NCBI GenBank assembly: GCA_003223555.1
Contig: QHVM01000017.1
Coordinates: 24,177 to 88,176, forward strand
Origin: Acidobacteriota bacterium
GTDB lineage: Bacteria > Acidobacteriota > Vicinamibacteria > Fen-336
Length of the DNA: 64,000 bases
Direction: 5' to 3'
Positions 39,570-49,068 of this stretch are shown here, piece by piece. Position 1 is the stretch's first letter. Each line of letters begins with the position of its first letter. The notes beneath the pieces were generated by a model. That model was not told where the DNA came from, made no database searches, and was given only the letters and a program-made list of their open reading frames with translations. The translations under genes were made by a program, and so were the position numbers.

Positions 39570-42398
39570 ATGCGAGCTCGAGCGGATGTCGGTCTCATCT
39601 TGTTGTTGGTCTTCGGCCTGGCCGGGGCGGGCCCGGCGGGCGCGCAATCCACCAGCACCGGCATCCGTGGCACCGTATCGGACGATTCCGGCGTCCTCCC
39701 CGGCGCCACGGTCCTGGCGCGCGACACCCAGAGCGGGTTCAAGTACGAAGCGGTCACGGATGCCCATGGCTTTTTCGTTCTCTCGGGCATGCGGCCGGCC
39801 ACCTACGAGGTCGCGGTCTCGATGGACAAGTACAAGCCCCAGGCGAAGACTGTCCAGCTGGTCATCGGCAACGAGGTGACGCTCAACTTCAAGATCACGC
39901 CGGACCTCGTCTATACCGAGCAGGTCGAGGTGGTGGCCGCCACCGGCCGGATCGTGGACCTGAAGACGGCGGAGATCGCGACCAATGTGACGACCGAGCA
40001 GGTGCGTTACCTCCCGCAGAACCAGCGCAACTTCCTGAACTTCGCGAACCTGGCCCCCGGCGTGAAGGTGTCCCAGGACGAGCAGAGGAAGCAGGTCACG
40101 GCGGGCGGCCTCGACGCCACCCAGATCAACGTCTTCATCGACGGCGTCAGCTACAAGAACGACGTCCTCGACGGCGGCGTCGTCGGCCAGGACTCGAGCC
40201 GCGGCTCGCCGTTCCCGCAGAACGCGGTCCAGGAGTTCCAGGTCCTGACCCAGAACTACAAGGCCGAGCACGAGAAGGCGTCGAGCGCCGTCATCACCGC
40301 GCTGACGAAGAGCGGCACCAACAACTGGGCGGGAGACCTGTTCGTCCTGTACCAGAACAAGGGCCTGGTGAGCCTCGACAAGTACTCGAAGGCGCGCAAC
40401 CTGCCCAAGCCGTCCTACGAGCGCTACCAGCCCGGCCTCTCGGTCGGCGGCCCGATCATCAAGGACAAGCTCCTCGTCTTCGGCGCCTACGAGGAGAACC
40501 GCCAGAACCGCGACGCCCAGGTCTTCCTCGGCGGCGTGCCCGCGCCGGCCAGCCTCAACCTGAAGCGCTACGAGGGGACCTTCCCGTCCGAGTTCCGCGA
40601 GAAGCTGCTCTTCGGGAAAGCGACCTACCAGCCGAAGGTCGGCCAGACCGTAGACGTCAGCTACAGCCTGCGGACCGAATCGGACGTGCGCAACTTCGGC
40701 CAGCAGACGAGCTTCGAAGCGGCCGAGAACGTCGAGAACCGGGTCGACTCCGTCCTCGGCCGCTGGCTGGTGCCGGGCCACGACTGGCTCAACGAGTTCA
40801 CGGCCACGTGGCAGCGCTCCCGGTGGAACCCGCAGCCACTCAACCCGACCCTCGTCGGCCTCGATTACCAGGGCGTGATCCGCGCCGGCGGGCGCGACAC
40901 CACCCAGCTCTTCACCCAGACCCGTTTCTCTTTGCGCAACGATTTCAGCCGATCCACGAGCTGGCACGGGAACCATTCCCTGAAGGCCGGGGCGGTGCTG
41001 AGCTTCCTCGACTACAAGGTCAGGAAGGAGTTCAACGGCAACCCGGTCTTCCGATTCCGCTCGATCGAGAACTTCGCGTTCCCGTTCGAGGCCGGTTATG
41101 GCGTGGGGAACCCGGACTTGAGCACGAGCAACCGGGAGATCGGCTTCTTCGTCCAGGACGACTGGACGGCGGCGCCGCGGCTCACCCTCAACCTCGGCCT
41201 GCGCTGGGACTACGAGACGGACATGCTGAACAACGACTACGTGACGCCGCCCGCGGTACGGGCATGGGCGTCGCAGTTGGGCGTCGAGCCGAGCCGCTAC
41301 TTCACCGACGGCCGCGACCGGCCGCCCTTCTACGGCGCGTGGCAGCCGCGGGTCGGGTTCTCGTACGACACCACTGGACGGGGCAAGTACGTCCTCTTCG
41401 GCGGCTACGGCCGATACTACGACCGGATCTTCTACAACGCGGGCCTCGACGAGAAGTTCCGGCTCCAGTATGCCGTCCGGACCTTCCGCTTCTCGACGAA
41501 CGGCGCTCCCGACCCCAACGGCAACCCGACGATCGCCTGGAAGCCCGAGTACCTGAGCAAGGCGGGGCTCGACGCGCTGATCGCGGCCGGCGTTGCGCCG
41601 ACGCCCGAGGTGTTCCTGATCGACAACAAGACGAAGCCGCCGGTCTCGGACCAGTTCAACGCCGGCGTACGGGCGGCCCTGCCCAAGTCCATCTTCCTTA
41701 CTGCCAACTACGCCGGCATCCGCGCCCGCAACGGCTTCACCTTCATATTCGGCAACCGGCAGGCCAACGGGAACTGCTGCCGGCAGATCCCGCCGTTCAG
41801 CAACCTGCTGCTCTCGACCGACACCAAGAAGAACTGGTTCGACGCGCTGTACTTCACCGCCGAGCATCCGTTCGACGGGAAGTGGGGCGCCCAGCTCGCC
41901 TACACGCTCGGCAAGGCCGAGGCCATCGGGGGTGACCTCTTCAGCCTCGACTACCGCACGCCGGCGGACTACCCGCGGCACCCGACACCGAGCGACGAGC
42001 GGAACCGCCTGGTGGCCACGACCATCTGGGGCCTGCCGGCCGACTTCTTCGTGAGCGGCATGCTCACGGTCGGCTCCGGCCTCGGCTACACGATCGCGGA
42101 CTTCTCGCAGGGCGGGGCCTTCGGGCAGTTCCGCATCCTGCTCAACACCGGCCGGCCCGACCACGACCTGGCCTTCCGGAGCCTGGACCTCCGGCTGGAG
42201 AAGGTCTTCAAGTTCGCCAAGACCCAGCGGGTGTCCGCGGCCGCGGAAGCGTTCAACGTCTTCAACTACACAAACGACGCCTGCTACGACGGGTTCATCC
42301 CGACGCTGCCGTCGGTCAACGCGAACTTCGGCAAGCCGAGCTGCGTCGTGGACAACTCCACGCGCCGGCTCCAGTTCGGCCTGCGCTACACGTTCTGA
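39570..42398 (+). CDS. Oar-like TonB-dependent outer-membrane receptor
   Basis: 942 aa from ATG 39570. A signal peptide (LILLLVFGLAGAGPAGAQ) is followed by a carboxypeptidase-regulatory-like domain (about 26-105: GIRGTVSDDSGVLPGATVLARD), a plug domain (RNFLNFANLAPGV, NVFIDGVSYKNDV) and a long 22-strand-type barrel ending LQFGLRYTF, with the aromatic terminus expected for BAM insertion. This layout is characteristic of acidobacterial receptors and of myxobacterial Oar. The genes for a GH3 and a GH144-like enzyme follow directly, so the imported or bound ligand is plausibly a beta-glucan fragment (inference). Confidence 0.92.
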   Translation: MRARADVGLILLLVFGLAGAGPAGAQSTSTGIRGTVSDDSGVLPGATVLARDTQSGFKYEAVTDAHGFFVLSGMRPATYEVAVSMDKYKPQAKTVQLVIGNEVTLNFKITPDLVYTEQVEVVAATGRIVDLKTAEIATNVTTEQVRYLPQNQRNFLNFANLAPGVKVSQDEQRKQVTAGGLDATQINVFIDGVSYKNDVLDGGVVGQDSSRGSPFPQNAVQEFQVLTQNYKAEHEKASSAVITALTKSGTNNWAGDLFVLYQNKGLVSLDKYSKARNLPKPSYERYQPGLSVGGPIIKDKLLVFGAYEENRQNRDAQVFLGGVPAPASLNLKRYEGTFPSEFREKLLFGKATYQPKVGQTVDVSYSLRTESDVRNFGQQTSFEAAENVENRVDSVLGRWLVPGHDWLNEFTATWQRSRWNPQPLNPTLVGLDYQGVIRAGGRDTTQLFTQTRFSLRNDFSRSTSWHGNHSLKAGAVLSFLDYKVRKEFNGNPVFRFRSIENFAFPFEAGYGVGNPDLSTSNREIGFFVQDDWTAAPRLTLNLGLRWDYETDMLNNDYVTPPAVRAWASQLGVEPSRYFTDGRDRPPFYGAWQPRVGFSYDTTGRGKYVLFGGYGRYYDRIFYNAGLDEKFRLQYAVRTFRFSTNGAPDPNGNPTIAWKPEYLSKAGLDALIAAGVAPTPEVFLIDNKTKPPVSDQFNAGVRAALPKSIFLTANYAGIRARNGFTFIFGNRQANGNCCRQIPPFSNLLLSTDTKKNWFDALYFTAEHPFDGKWGAQLAYTLGKAEAIGGDLFSLDYRTPADYPRHPTPSDERNRLVATTIWGLPADFFVSGMLTVGSGLGYTIADFSQGGAFGQFRILLNTGRPDHDLAFRSLDLRLEKVFKFAKTQRVSAAAEAFNVFNYTNDACYDGFIPTLPSVNANFGKPSCVVDNSTRRLQFGLRYTF

Positions 42399-42472
42399 GC
42401 CTCCCCGGTCGTCGGCTCCCGCGCCGGACCTGGCGCCTCCTGCCGGGCGCGCTCGCGCTCGGCGGGAGCGCC

Positions 42473-44668
42473 GTGCTCGGCGCCGCCCGGCCGGCGCGCG
42501 CACCGGAGATAGAGCGGCGGATCGAGACCCTGCTGGGAGAGATGACCCTCCAGGAGAAGCTCGGCCAGCTCCAGCAGCTCGACGGGCTCGGGGAGGGCTC
42601 GTACCGGACCGAGCACCTGGAGCTGGCCCGCCGAGGCCTGTTCGGCTCCACGCTCAACGTGCGCGGCGCCGCCAACGTGAACCCCCTCCAGCGCGCGGCC
42701 GTCGAAGAGTCGCGCCTCCGGATCCCGCTCCTCTTCGGCTTCGACGTGATCCACGGCTACCGCACCATCTTCCCGATCCCGCTCGGGGAGGCGGCGAGCT
42801 GGGACCCGGCCGCCGTCGAGCGCGCGGCCTCGATCGCCGCCGCCGAGGCGCGGGCGGCCGGCGTGCAGTGGACCTTCGCTCCCATGGTGGACATCGCCCG
42901 GGACGCGCGCTGGGGCCGGATCGCGGAGGGCGCCGGGGAGGATCCGTACCTGGGGAGCGTGATGGCGCGGGCGCGCGTGCGGGGCTTCCAGGGCGACGAT
43001 TACGGCCGGCCCGACCGGGTGATGGCCTGCGCCAAGCATTGGGTGGCCTACGGCGCCGCCGAGGGCGGCCGCGACTACGACACCACCGACGTCTCCGAGC
43101 GCGCGCTGCGGAGCGTCTATTTCCCCCCGTTCCGGGCGGCGGTCGACGCGGGCGTCGGCTCGGTCATGAGCGCCTTCAACGACCTGAACGGCGTCCCGTC
43201 GTCGGGCAACCCCTTCACGCTCACCCAGGTGCTGCGGAAGGAATGGGGCTTCGACGGCCTGGTCGTCAGCGACTACACCGCGGTCACCGAGCTCATCGAT
43301 CACGGGCTCGCGGCCGACGAGGCCGACGCTGCCCGCCAGGCGCTGTCGGCGGGCGTCGACATGGAGATGGTCAGCCGCACGTATGGGAGGCACGGGGCGC
43401 GGCTCGTCCAGGAAGGCAAGCTGAGCCTGGCCGGCGTGGACGAAGCCGTCCGCCGCGTGCTCCGGGTCAAGCTCCGGGCCGGCCTCTTCGATACGCCCTA
43501 CGCCGATCCGGAGCGGGAGCGCGCGACCCTGCTCAAGCCGGAGTTTCGCGCCGCCGCGCGCGAGATCGCCGGGCGCTCGATGGTCCTGCTCAAGAACGAC
43601 CCCTGCGTCCTGCCCCTCTCGCCTTCGGTCGGGCGCCTGGCCGTCATCGGACCGCTCGCCGACGATCGCGAGGACACGATGGGCAACTGGACCGGCGACG
43701 GCCGCCCGGATGACGTGGTGACGGTCCTCGACGGCATCAGGGCGGCGACGCCGTCGTCCCCATTGACCTACGCGAAGGGCGTGACCCTGGACTTGAGCGT
43801 GTTGACGGATCCCGCCGCCCACGCGGCTTCCGACCGGGCCGGCATCGAGCAGGCTGTGCGCGCCGCGCGCGAGGCCGACGCCGTCGTCCTCGTGCTGGGC
43901 GAGACAGGCGCCATGAGCGGCGAGGCTTCCTCGCGCGCCTCGCTCGATCTCCCCGGCCGGCAGCTAGAGCTGGCGCAGGGGGTCATCGGTTCCGGCAAGC
44001 CGACCGCGGTGGTGCTGATGAACGGCCGGCCGCTCACCATCCCCTGGCTCGCGGAGCACGCTCCGGCCGTCGTCGAGGCGTGGTTTCCCGGCACCGAGGC
44101 GGGCAACGCGGTGGCGGACGTGCTGTTCGGCAAGGTGAACCCGGGAGGCAAGCTGCCCGTGACGTTCCCCCGGACCGTAGGCCAGGTGCCCCTCTACTAC
44201 GACCACAAGAACACCGGCCGGCCGCCGGACGAGAAGAACAAGTACACGTCGAAGTACCTCGACGCGGCGTGGACGCCGCTGTTTCCCTTCGGCCATGGCC
44301 TGAGCTACACGGCGTTCGAGCTGTCGGGCCTGCGGCTCAGCGACCGCCGCCTCGCGCGCGACGGCCGCATCACGGTGTCGGTGGACGTCCAGAACGTGGG
44401 ATCCCGCGCGGGCGACGAGGTCGTGCAGCTCTACGTCCGCGATGTCGTGGCCACCGTCACCCGGCCGGTGCGGGAGCTGGCGGGATTCCAGCGGGTCACG
44501 CTGCGGCCCGGTGAGAAACGGACGCTGGAGTTCACCCTCGGGCCCGAGCGCCTCGGCCTCTACGACCGGGAGATGAGATGGGTCGTCGAGCCTGGCCTCT
44601 TCGAGGTCCGGGTGGGAACCAGCTCGGAAGGGGGTCTGGAGGCCTCGTTCGAGGTCGAGGCGGAGTGA
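42473..44668 (+). CDS. Glycoside hydrolase family 3 beta-glucosidase (start uncertain)
   Basis: 731 aa from GTG 42473. Domain order: GH3 N-terminal barrel (from IERRIETLLGEMTLQEKLGQLQQ; FAPMVDIARDARWGRIAEGAGEDP; nucleophile aspartate in GLVVSDYTAV), GH3 C-terminal alpha/beta domain (KNDPCVLPL), and a fibronectin-like tail (GDEVVQLYVRD). BglX-like. In-frame sequence before the GTG encodes a clear signal peptide (RRTWRLLPGALALGGS...ARPARA), but no ATG/GTG/TTG precedes it. A CTG at 42395 overlaps the TonB receptor stop as CTGA. Probably periplasmic and co-translated with the receptor. Confidence 0.92.
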   Translation: MLGAARPARAPEIERRIETLLGEMTLQEKLGQLQQLDGLGEGSYRTEHLELARRGLFGSTLNVRGAANVNPLQRAAVEESRLRIPLLFGFDVIHGYRTIFPIPLGEAASWDPAAVERAASIAAAEARAAGVQWTFAPMVDIARDARWGRIAEGAGEDPYLGSVMARARVRGFQGDDYGRPDRVMACAKHWVAYGAAEGGRDYDTTDVSERALRSVYFPPFRAAVDAGVGSVMSAFNDLNGVPSSGNPFTLTQVLRKEWGFDGLVVSDYTAVTELIDHGLAADEADAARQALSAGVDMEMVSRTYGRHGARLVQEGKLSLAGVDEAVRRVLRVKLRAGLFDTPYADPERERATLLKPEFRAAAREIAGRSMVLLKNDPCVLPLSPSVGRLAVIGPLADDREDTMGNWTGDGRPDDVVTVLDGIRAATPSSPLTYAKGVTLDLSVLTDPAAHAASDRAGIEQAVRAAREADAVVLVLGETGAMSGEASSRASLDLPGRQLELAQGVIGSGKPTAVVLMNGRPLTIPWLAEHAPAVVEAWFPGTEAGNAVADVLFGKVNPGGKLPVTFPRTVGQVPLYYDHKNTGRPPDEKNKYTSKYLDAAWTPLFPFGHGLSYTAFELSGLRLSDRRLARDGRITVSVDVQNVGSRAGDEVVQLYVRDVVATVTRPVRELAGFQRVTLRPGEKRTLEFTLGPERLGLYDREMRWVVEPGLFEVRVGTSSEGGLEASFEVEAE

Positions 44669-46020
44669 GGCGGATCCCCGGCGCGGCCGTCCTCGCGCTC
44701 GTCGCTCTCTGCGGGTGCGCCCATCCCCGGCCGGCTCCCGCCGCTCCTCCGCCGCCGGCTCCGGCCGCGCGGGCCTCCCTCGCCGCCGACGACGAGGCGC
44801 TCCTCGAGGACCTGTCGCGGCGGTCGTTCCGCTTCTTCTGGGACGAAGCCGACCCGCGGACCGGCCTCGTCCGCGACCGCGGCCGCGCCGACGGCTCGCC
44901 CCACGACGAAGCGCACCGGGACGTGGGCAGCATCGCCGCGACCGGCTTCGGGCTGTCCGGCCTGTGCATCGCGGCCGAGCGCGGGTGGCTTCCCCGCGCG
45001 CGGGCGATGGAGCGGGCGCGAGGCACGCTGCGCTTCCTGGACCGTGGCCTCTACCAGAGCCACGGCTGGTTCCATCACTTCGTCGACGTCCGCACCGGGC
45101 GGCGCGTCTGGAACAGCGAGGTGTCCTCGATCGACACCGCGCTCCTGCTGGGGGGAGTGCTGACCGTGGGCCAGTGCTTCCGCGACGACGACGACGTCCC
45201 GCGCCTCGCCCGAGCCATCTACGAGCGGGTCGACTTCGCGTGGATGCTCGCCGGCGAACCGCTGCTCCTCTCCCACGGATGGAAGCCGGAGTCCGGGTTC
45301 CTGAAGGGACGCTGGGACCACTACTGCGAGCTGATGATCCTCTACCTGCTGGGCATCGGCTCGCCGACGCACCCCCTTTCCGCCGCCTCGTGGCATGCGT
45401 GGGCGCGCCCCGTCATGACATTCGCCGGGTACACCTTCGTGAGCGGGCCCGACCCGCTGTTCGTCCACCAGTACTCCCATGCCTGGGTGGATTTCCGGGA
45501 CTGGACCGAGACGGGGCCCGCCGGCGTCGACTGGTGGCGGAACTCGGCCGACGCCACCCGCGCCCACAAGGCGTTCTGCCTGAGCTTGGCGAAGGAGTTC
45601 CCGGGCTACGGCGACGACGTGTGGGGCATCACGGCCTCCGACAGCCCCCGGGGCTACGTGGCGTGGGGCGGTCCGCCCCGCCACGAGACGATCGACGGGA
45701 CGGTCGTGCCCTGCGCCGCCGCGGGGTCGTTGATGCTCGCGCCCGACGTCACGGTGCCGGCGATGCGCGAGATGCGCCGCCGGTTCGGCGACCGCGTCTA
45801 CGGCATCTACGGCTTCGCCGACGCCTTCAACCCGACGACCGGCTGGGTGGATCCCGACGTCATCGGCATCGACCTCGGGATCACGCTCCTGAGCGCCGAG
45901 AACCTCCGGAGTGGAAGGGTCTGGGAGTGGTTCATGCAGAACGAGGACGTGGTGAGGGCGCTCCGCGCGGCCGGCCTGGCCCGGCGCCGCTCCACCGCCG
46001 CGACGCTCAGGTGGTGGTGA
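44665..46020 (+). CDS. GH144-like glucoamylase-fold lipoprotein
   Basis: 451 aa from GTG 44665, overlapping the GH3 stop as GTGA; the track start upstream is read-through. A signal peptide ends in a lipobox (ALVALCGC), then a Pro/Ala linker. The rest matches the 'glucoamylase-like' alpha/alpha-barrel family that includes GH144 endo-beta-1,2-glucanases: RRSFRFFWDEADPRTGLVRDR, DVGSIAATGFGLSGLCIAAERGW, WWRNSADATRAHKAFC, VWGITASDSPRGYVAWGGPP, IGIDLGITLLSAEN. Surface- or periplasm-anchored. The GH3-GH144 pairing suggests breakdown of beta-1,2-glucan. Its 3' end overlaps the convergent gene by 14 bases. Confidence 0.88.
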   Translation: MRRIPGAAVLALVALCGCAHPRPAPAAPPPPAPAARASLAADDEALLEDLSRRSFRFFWDEADPRTGLVRDRGRADGSPHDEAHRDVGSIAATGFGLSGLCIAAERGWLPRARAMERARGTLRFLDRGLYQSHGWFHHFVDVRTGRRVWNSEVSSIDTALLLGGVLTVGQCFRDDDDVPRLARAIYERVDFAWMLAGEPLLLSHGWKPESGFLKGRWDHYCELMILYLLGIGSPTHPLSAASWHAWARPVMTFAGYTFVSGPDPLFVHQYSHAWVDFRDWTETGPAGVDWWRNSADATRAHKAFCLSLAKEFPGYGDDVWGITASDSPRGYVAWGGPPRHETIDGTVVPCAAAGSLMLAPDVTVPAMREMRRRFGDRVYGIYGFADAFNPTTGWVDPDVIGIDLGITLLSAENLRSGRVWEWFMQNEDVVRALRAAGLARRRSTAATLRWW

Positions 46021-47416
46021 TCTCCTGGTACTCGTTCTCGGTGTTCACCGCCCAGACGTCGAGCTGCTCGCCGAGGAGGTTGCGCACCGCGAGCAGGGCG
46101 GTCAGCATCGCGTGGTCCTGGTTGTTGTACTTGTGCAGTCCGTTGCGCCCGATCATCTGCAGGTTCCCGAAGCCGTCCAGGTAGGAGCGCAGGGCGGCCA
46201 GGTGCTCCTTGTACTCCCAGTCGTAGACCGGATAGGCCTTGCGCTGGCGGAGGACCGCCGCTCCGGTGACCTCGTCCTCCGCGGCGAAGCCGAGCCGGGC
46301 CACCTCGCGCCGGGCCAGCGCCTCGAGGCTCGCGTCGGGCATCGACCACAGCGCGTCGCCCTCGTTGCAGAAGTACTCCAGGCCGAGGCAGGTCTGGCCG
46401 GGGTCGGGCACCATGGCCGCGCTCCAGTTCTTGTAGTTCTGGATGCGGGCGACGTGCACGTCCGGGGTGTGGACGTAGATCCAGTTGTCGGGGAAGACCG
46501 CCGGCCGCCGGATGACGACCGCCACCGTGATGAAGTCGCGGTACCTCAGCGCCCGGGCGTGATCCCGGACCTCGGCGGGGGCGGGAGGGTCGAGGGCGAG
46601 GATCAGCTCCTGGAGCGCCATGCTGGCGAGGAAGTGCGTGCCCGCGTGCTCGTCCTCCTGGCCGGAGTGGCCGGAGACGACGGCCCGGACCGTGGCCCCC
46701 TCGTGACGGATCCGGATGACGTCGCGCTCGAGGCGGATCTCCTGCCCGCCTTCGCGTAGCCGCTCGGCCATCCGCTCCCACAGCATCCCGGGGCCGCGCC
46801 GCGGATAGTCGAACTCCTCGATGAGGCTGCGGGGCCGTTCCCGGCCCGGCACGAGCGCGTTGCGCATCGCCCCGCCGAGGGTCAGGCCCTTGATCCGCTG
46901 CGCGGCCCAGTCGGATCGGATCTCGGTGCACTTCCGGCCCCACACCTTCTCGGTGTACGTCTTGAAGAACATGAGGAAGAGGCGGCGGCCGAAGCGGTTC
47001 GACATCCAGCTCTCGAGGGTGCCGTCCTCCGGCATGGGGAAGAGCTTCTTGCGCGTGTAGCTGAGAGCCACCCAGCCGCTCTCGAACAGGCCCATGCGCC
47101 AGAGCGCCTCCAGCGGCTTCAGCGGGTAGTGGAAGAAGCGGCCCCGGTACAGGATGCGCGAGAGGCGCCGCACGCGCAGGAAACGCTCGCCCAGCACCTC
47201 CTGCCAGATCTGCCGCACCTCGGGGATCTTGGTGAAGAAGCGGTGGCCCCCGACGTCGAAGAGGAAGCCGTCGTGGCAGACCGTGCGCGCGTGGCCTCCG
47301 ACCTGCGCCTCCTTCTCCAGGACGACGCTCGGGAGGCCGGCCTTCATCAGCGCGTAGGCGGCGGTGAGCCCGGCGGGGCCCCCGCCCACGATCACGACCC
47401 GGCGGTCGTCTGCCAT
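46007..47416 (-). CDS. FAD-dependent oxidoreductase, UDP-galactopyranose-mutase-like
   Basis: 469 aa from ATG 47416; the track start at 47584 runs back through the tRNA and is rejected. The FAD-binding site is VVIVGGGPAGLTAAYALMKAG with VVLEKEAQVGGHARTV. Segments GFLFDVGGHRFFTKIPEV, YRGRFFHYPLKPLEAL and YTEKVWGRKCTEIRSDW are typical of the Glf/amine-oxidase-like group found in polysaccharide loci. The C-terminal NLQMIGRNGLHKYNNQDHAM is a second FAD contact. Substrate unknown; sugar-nucleotide or isoprenoid-linked oxidation are both possible. Confidence 0.85.
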   Translation of the reverse strand: MADDRRVVIVGGGPAGLTAAYALMKAGLPSVVLEKEAQVGGHARTVCHDGFLFDVGGHRFFTKIPEVRQIWQEVLGERFLRVRRLSRILYRGRFFHYPLKPLEALWRMGLFESGWVALSYTRKKLFPMPEDGTLESWMSNRFGRRLFLMFFKTYTEKVWGRKCTEIRSDWAAQRIKGLTLGGAMRNALVPGRERPRSLIEEFDYPRRGPGMLWERMAERLREGGQEIRLERDVIRIRHEGATVRAVVSGHSGQEDEHAGTHFLASMALQELILALDPPAPAEVRDHARALRYRDFITVAVVIRRPAVFPDNWIYVHTPDVHVARIQNYKNWSAAMVPDPGQTCLGLEYFCNEGDALWSMPDASLEALARREVARLGFAAEDEVTGAAVLRQRKAYPVYDWEYKEHLAALRSYLDGFGNLQMIGRNGLHKYNNQDHAMLTALLAVRNLLGEQLDVWAVNTENEYQEITTT

Positions 47417-47470
47417 GCCGGGTGGAAAAGGCGGATAATGGCGGGCGGCTCGGGTTCGCAGTCGCTCATG

Positions 47471-47556
47471 GCGGAAGTGGCGGAACGGCAGACGCACACG
47501 GCTTAGGCCCGTGTGCCCGAAAGGGCATGGGGGTTCGAATCCCCCCTTCCGCACCA
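47471..47556 (+). tRNA. tRNA-Leu (anticodon UAG)
   Basis: Acceptor stem GCGGAAG/CTTCCGC, anticodon stem CACGG/CCGTG with loop CTTAGGC (anticodon TAG), long class II variable arm TGCCC-GAAA-GGGCA, T arm GGGGG-TTCGAAT-CCCCC, discriminator A and an encoded CCA. All arms pair. It reads CUA/CUN leucine codons. The pheA gene follows on the same strand. Confidence 0.96.
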
Positions 47557-47588
47557 CATGGTCCGGCCGCGTCCGGTACTCCACGGCG

Positions 47589-48461
47589 GTGACGGTGGCG
47601 CAAGCTTATCGGGATCGGGAAGCGCCGGCAAACGGCCTCGTGGTCGCGATCCAGGGCGAGCGCGGCGCCTTCAGCCACGAGGCTGCCCTGGACCTGCTGG
47701 GCCCGGGGACCGAGGTCCTGCCCCGGCCGAGCTTCGACGCGCTCTTCGACGCCGTCCGCGACCGGGCCGCCGACCGCGCCCTGGTCCCGATCGAGAACTC
47801 GCTCGCGGGGTCCATCCACGAGAACTACGACCGGCTGCGCTCGCGGCCCTTCCACATCGTGGCCGAGACGCAACTGCGCATCCGGCACTGCCTCGTGGCG
47901 CGTCCCGGCGCCACCCTGGACGGCATCCGGCAGGTGGCTTCGCACCCGGTCGCGCTGGCGCAGTGCCGGGAGTTCTTCGCCCGTCACCCCCAGCTGGAGG
48001 CGGTCGCCGCCTACGACACCGCGGGCAGCGTCATGGAGCTCATGCGGGACGGACCGGCCAGCCGGGCCGCCATCGCCTCGCGCCTGGCCGCCGAGACCTA
48101 CGGCGGGCGGATCCTGCTCGAGGAGATCGAGGACGACCCGCAGAACTACACGCGCTTCCTGCTCCTCGCGCGCGAGCCGGCGCCGCCGCCGGGCGCGGCC
48201 GGCAAGACCACGGTCGTCTTCACCCTGCAGAACGTGCCGGGCGCGCTGCACCGTGCCCTGGGCCTCTTCGCCGCCCGCGGCCTCGACCTGGCCAAGATCG
48301 AGTCGCGCCCGCTGCGGGGCCGGCCCTGGGAGTATGTCTTCTACCTGGACGTGCTCGGCGACCCCGCGGCCGAGCTGGCGACGGCGCTCGAAGAGCTGCG
48401 CCAGCTCGCGGGCGAGTTCCGGGTCCTGGGCTCCTATCTGCGCCACGGCGACAGCGTCTGA
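47589..48461 (+). CDS. pheA: Prephenate dehydratase
   Basis: 290 aa from GTG 47589, which avoids overlap with the tRNA. Converts prephenate to phenylpyruvate in phenylalanine synthesis. The periplasmic-binding-like catalytic domain starts VAIQGERGAFSHEAA and contains VPIENSLAGSIHENYD and the catalytic NYTRFLLLA. The C-terminal ACT regulatory domain has the phenylalanine-binding ESRPLRGRPWEYVFYLD, so feedback inhibition is expected. It is a monofunctional enzyme without chorismate mutase. Only 32 bases separate it from the tRNA. Confidence 0.95.
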   Translation: MTVAQAYRDREAPANGLVVAIQGERGAFSHEAALDLLGPGTEVLPRPSFDALFDAVRDRAADRALVPIENSLAGSIHENYDRLRSRPFHIVAETQLRIRHCLVARPGATLDGIRQVASHPVALAQCREFFARHPQLEAVAAYDTAGSVMELMRDGPASRAAIASRLAAETYGGRILLEEIEDDPQNYTRFLLLAREPAPPPGAAGKTTVVFTLQNVPGALHRALGLFAARGLDLAKIESRPLRGRPWEYVFYLDVLGDPAAELATALEELRQLAGEFRVLGSYLRHGDSV

Positions 48462-48477
48462 CATCCAGGGGAAAGGC

Positions 48478-49068
48478 TCACCAGGGCACGATCATCGGAA
48501 CGCGTCGCCGGTATTCCCCGTATTCCGCGCCGAAGCGGTCCTGCAGCTCACGCTCTTCGAGCGGGATGAGAACGCACAACAGCGCCACGAGCCAGAAACC
48601 GACCGCGACGTACGTCGCCAGGTAGTTCGCGATGAGCGCCCCGCCGACCATGAAGAGCGTCACTTCGAGGTAGCGCGGATGCCGGACCCTCCCGTAGATG
48701 CCCTCCTTCAGGAGCCTTGCTGGATACCTTTCCGTCGCCAACTCCGGCAGGCCCACGAGAGTCTCGAGCTTCATGTGCTTCCCGCGTGCGCGCGCAACGA
48801 CGCCGCCCAGGACCAGGATCGGGACGCCCAGGCCGATCAGCGGGTAATCCGTGCCGAGATCCACGGCCATCAGAGGGGCTCGGAAGGAGAACAGGGCCAG
48901 CGCGCAGGCGATCACTTCGACCAACGCGAGGACATAGGCCCACCGGTGTCCGATCCGACGCCAGTAGTCCACGAAGCCGTGGATCGTCGACCAGAACGCA
49001 ACCGCGCCGGGCAGGACGGCCACGATGACGAGGCCCATGTCATACCGGACGAGCTCGATCCAGGTCAC
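48478..49068 (-). CDS. Isoprenylcysteine carboxyl methyltransferase-like membrane protein
   Basis: 196 aa (GTG start). Four to five transmembrane helices (VIVAVLPGAVAFW, YVLALVEVIACALALF, GLGVPILVLGGVVA, FMVGGALIANYLATYVAV). The C-terminal signature GIYGRVRHPRYLE, then PLEERELQDRFGAEYGEYRRRVP, is that of ICMT/phospholipid methyltransferase-like proteins, where it forms the SAM-binding site. Bacterial members methylate lipids or small molecules; the substrate here is unknown. Convergent with pheA. Confidence 0.87.
   Translation of the reverse strand: MTWIELVRYDMGLVIVAVLPGAVAFWSTIHGFVDYWRRIGHRWAYVLALVEVIACALALFSFRAPLMAVDLGTDYPLIGLGVPILVLGGVVARARGKHMKLETLVGLPELATERYPARLLKEGIYGRVRHPRYLEVTLFMVGGALIANYLATYVAVGFWLVALLCVLIPLEERELQDRFGAEYGEYRRRVPMIVPW

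Noticed and set aside
37892-41935. 1347-aa ORF on the plus strand
   Set aside because: Antisense to tig and out of frame with the TonB receptor; low-complexity Arg/Pro/Gly/Ala composition typical of GC-rich shadow frames.
39555-42503. 982-aa minus-strand ORF
   Set aside because: Antisense shadow of the TonB receptor, whose own sequence has clear domains.
47416-47584. N-terminal extension of the FAD oxidoreductase through the tRNA
   Set aside because: The extension is the reverse complement of tRNA-Leu; the FAD motif begins right after ATG 47416.
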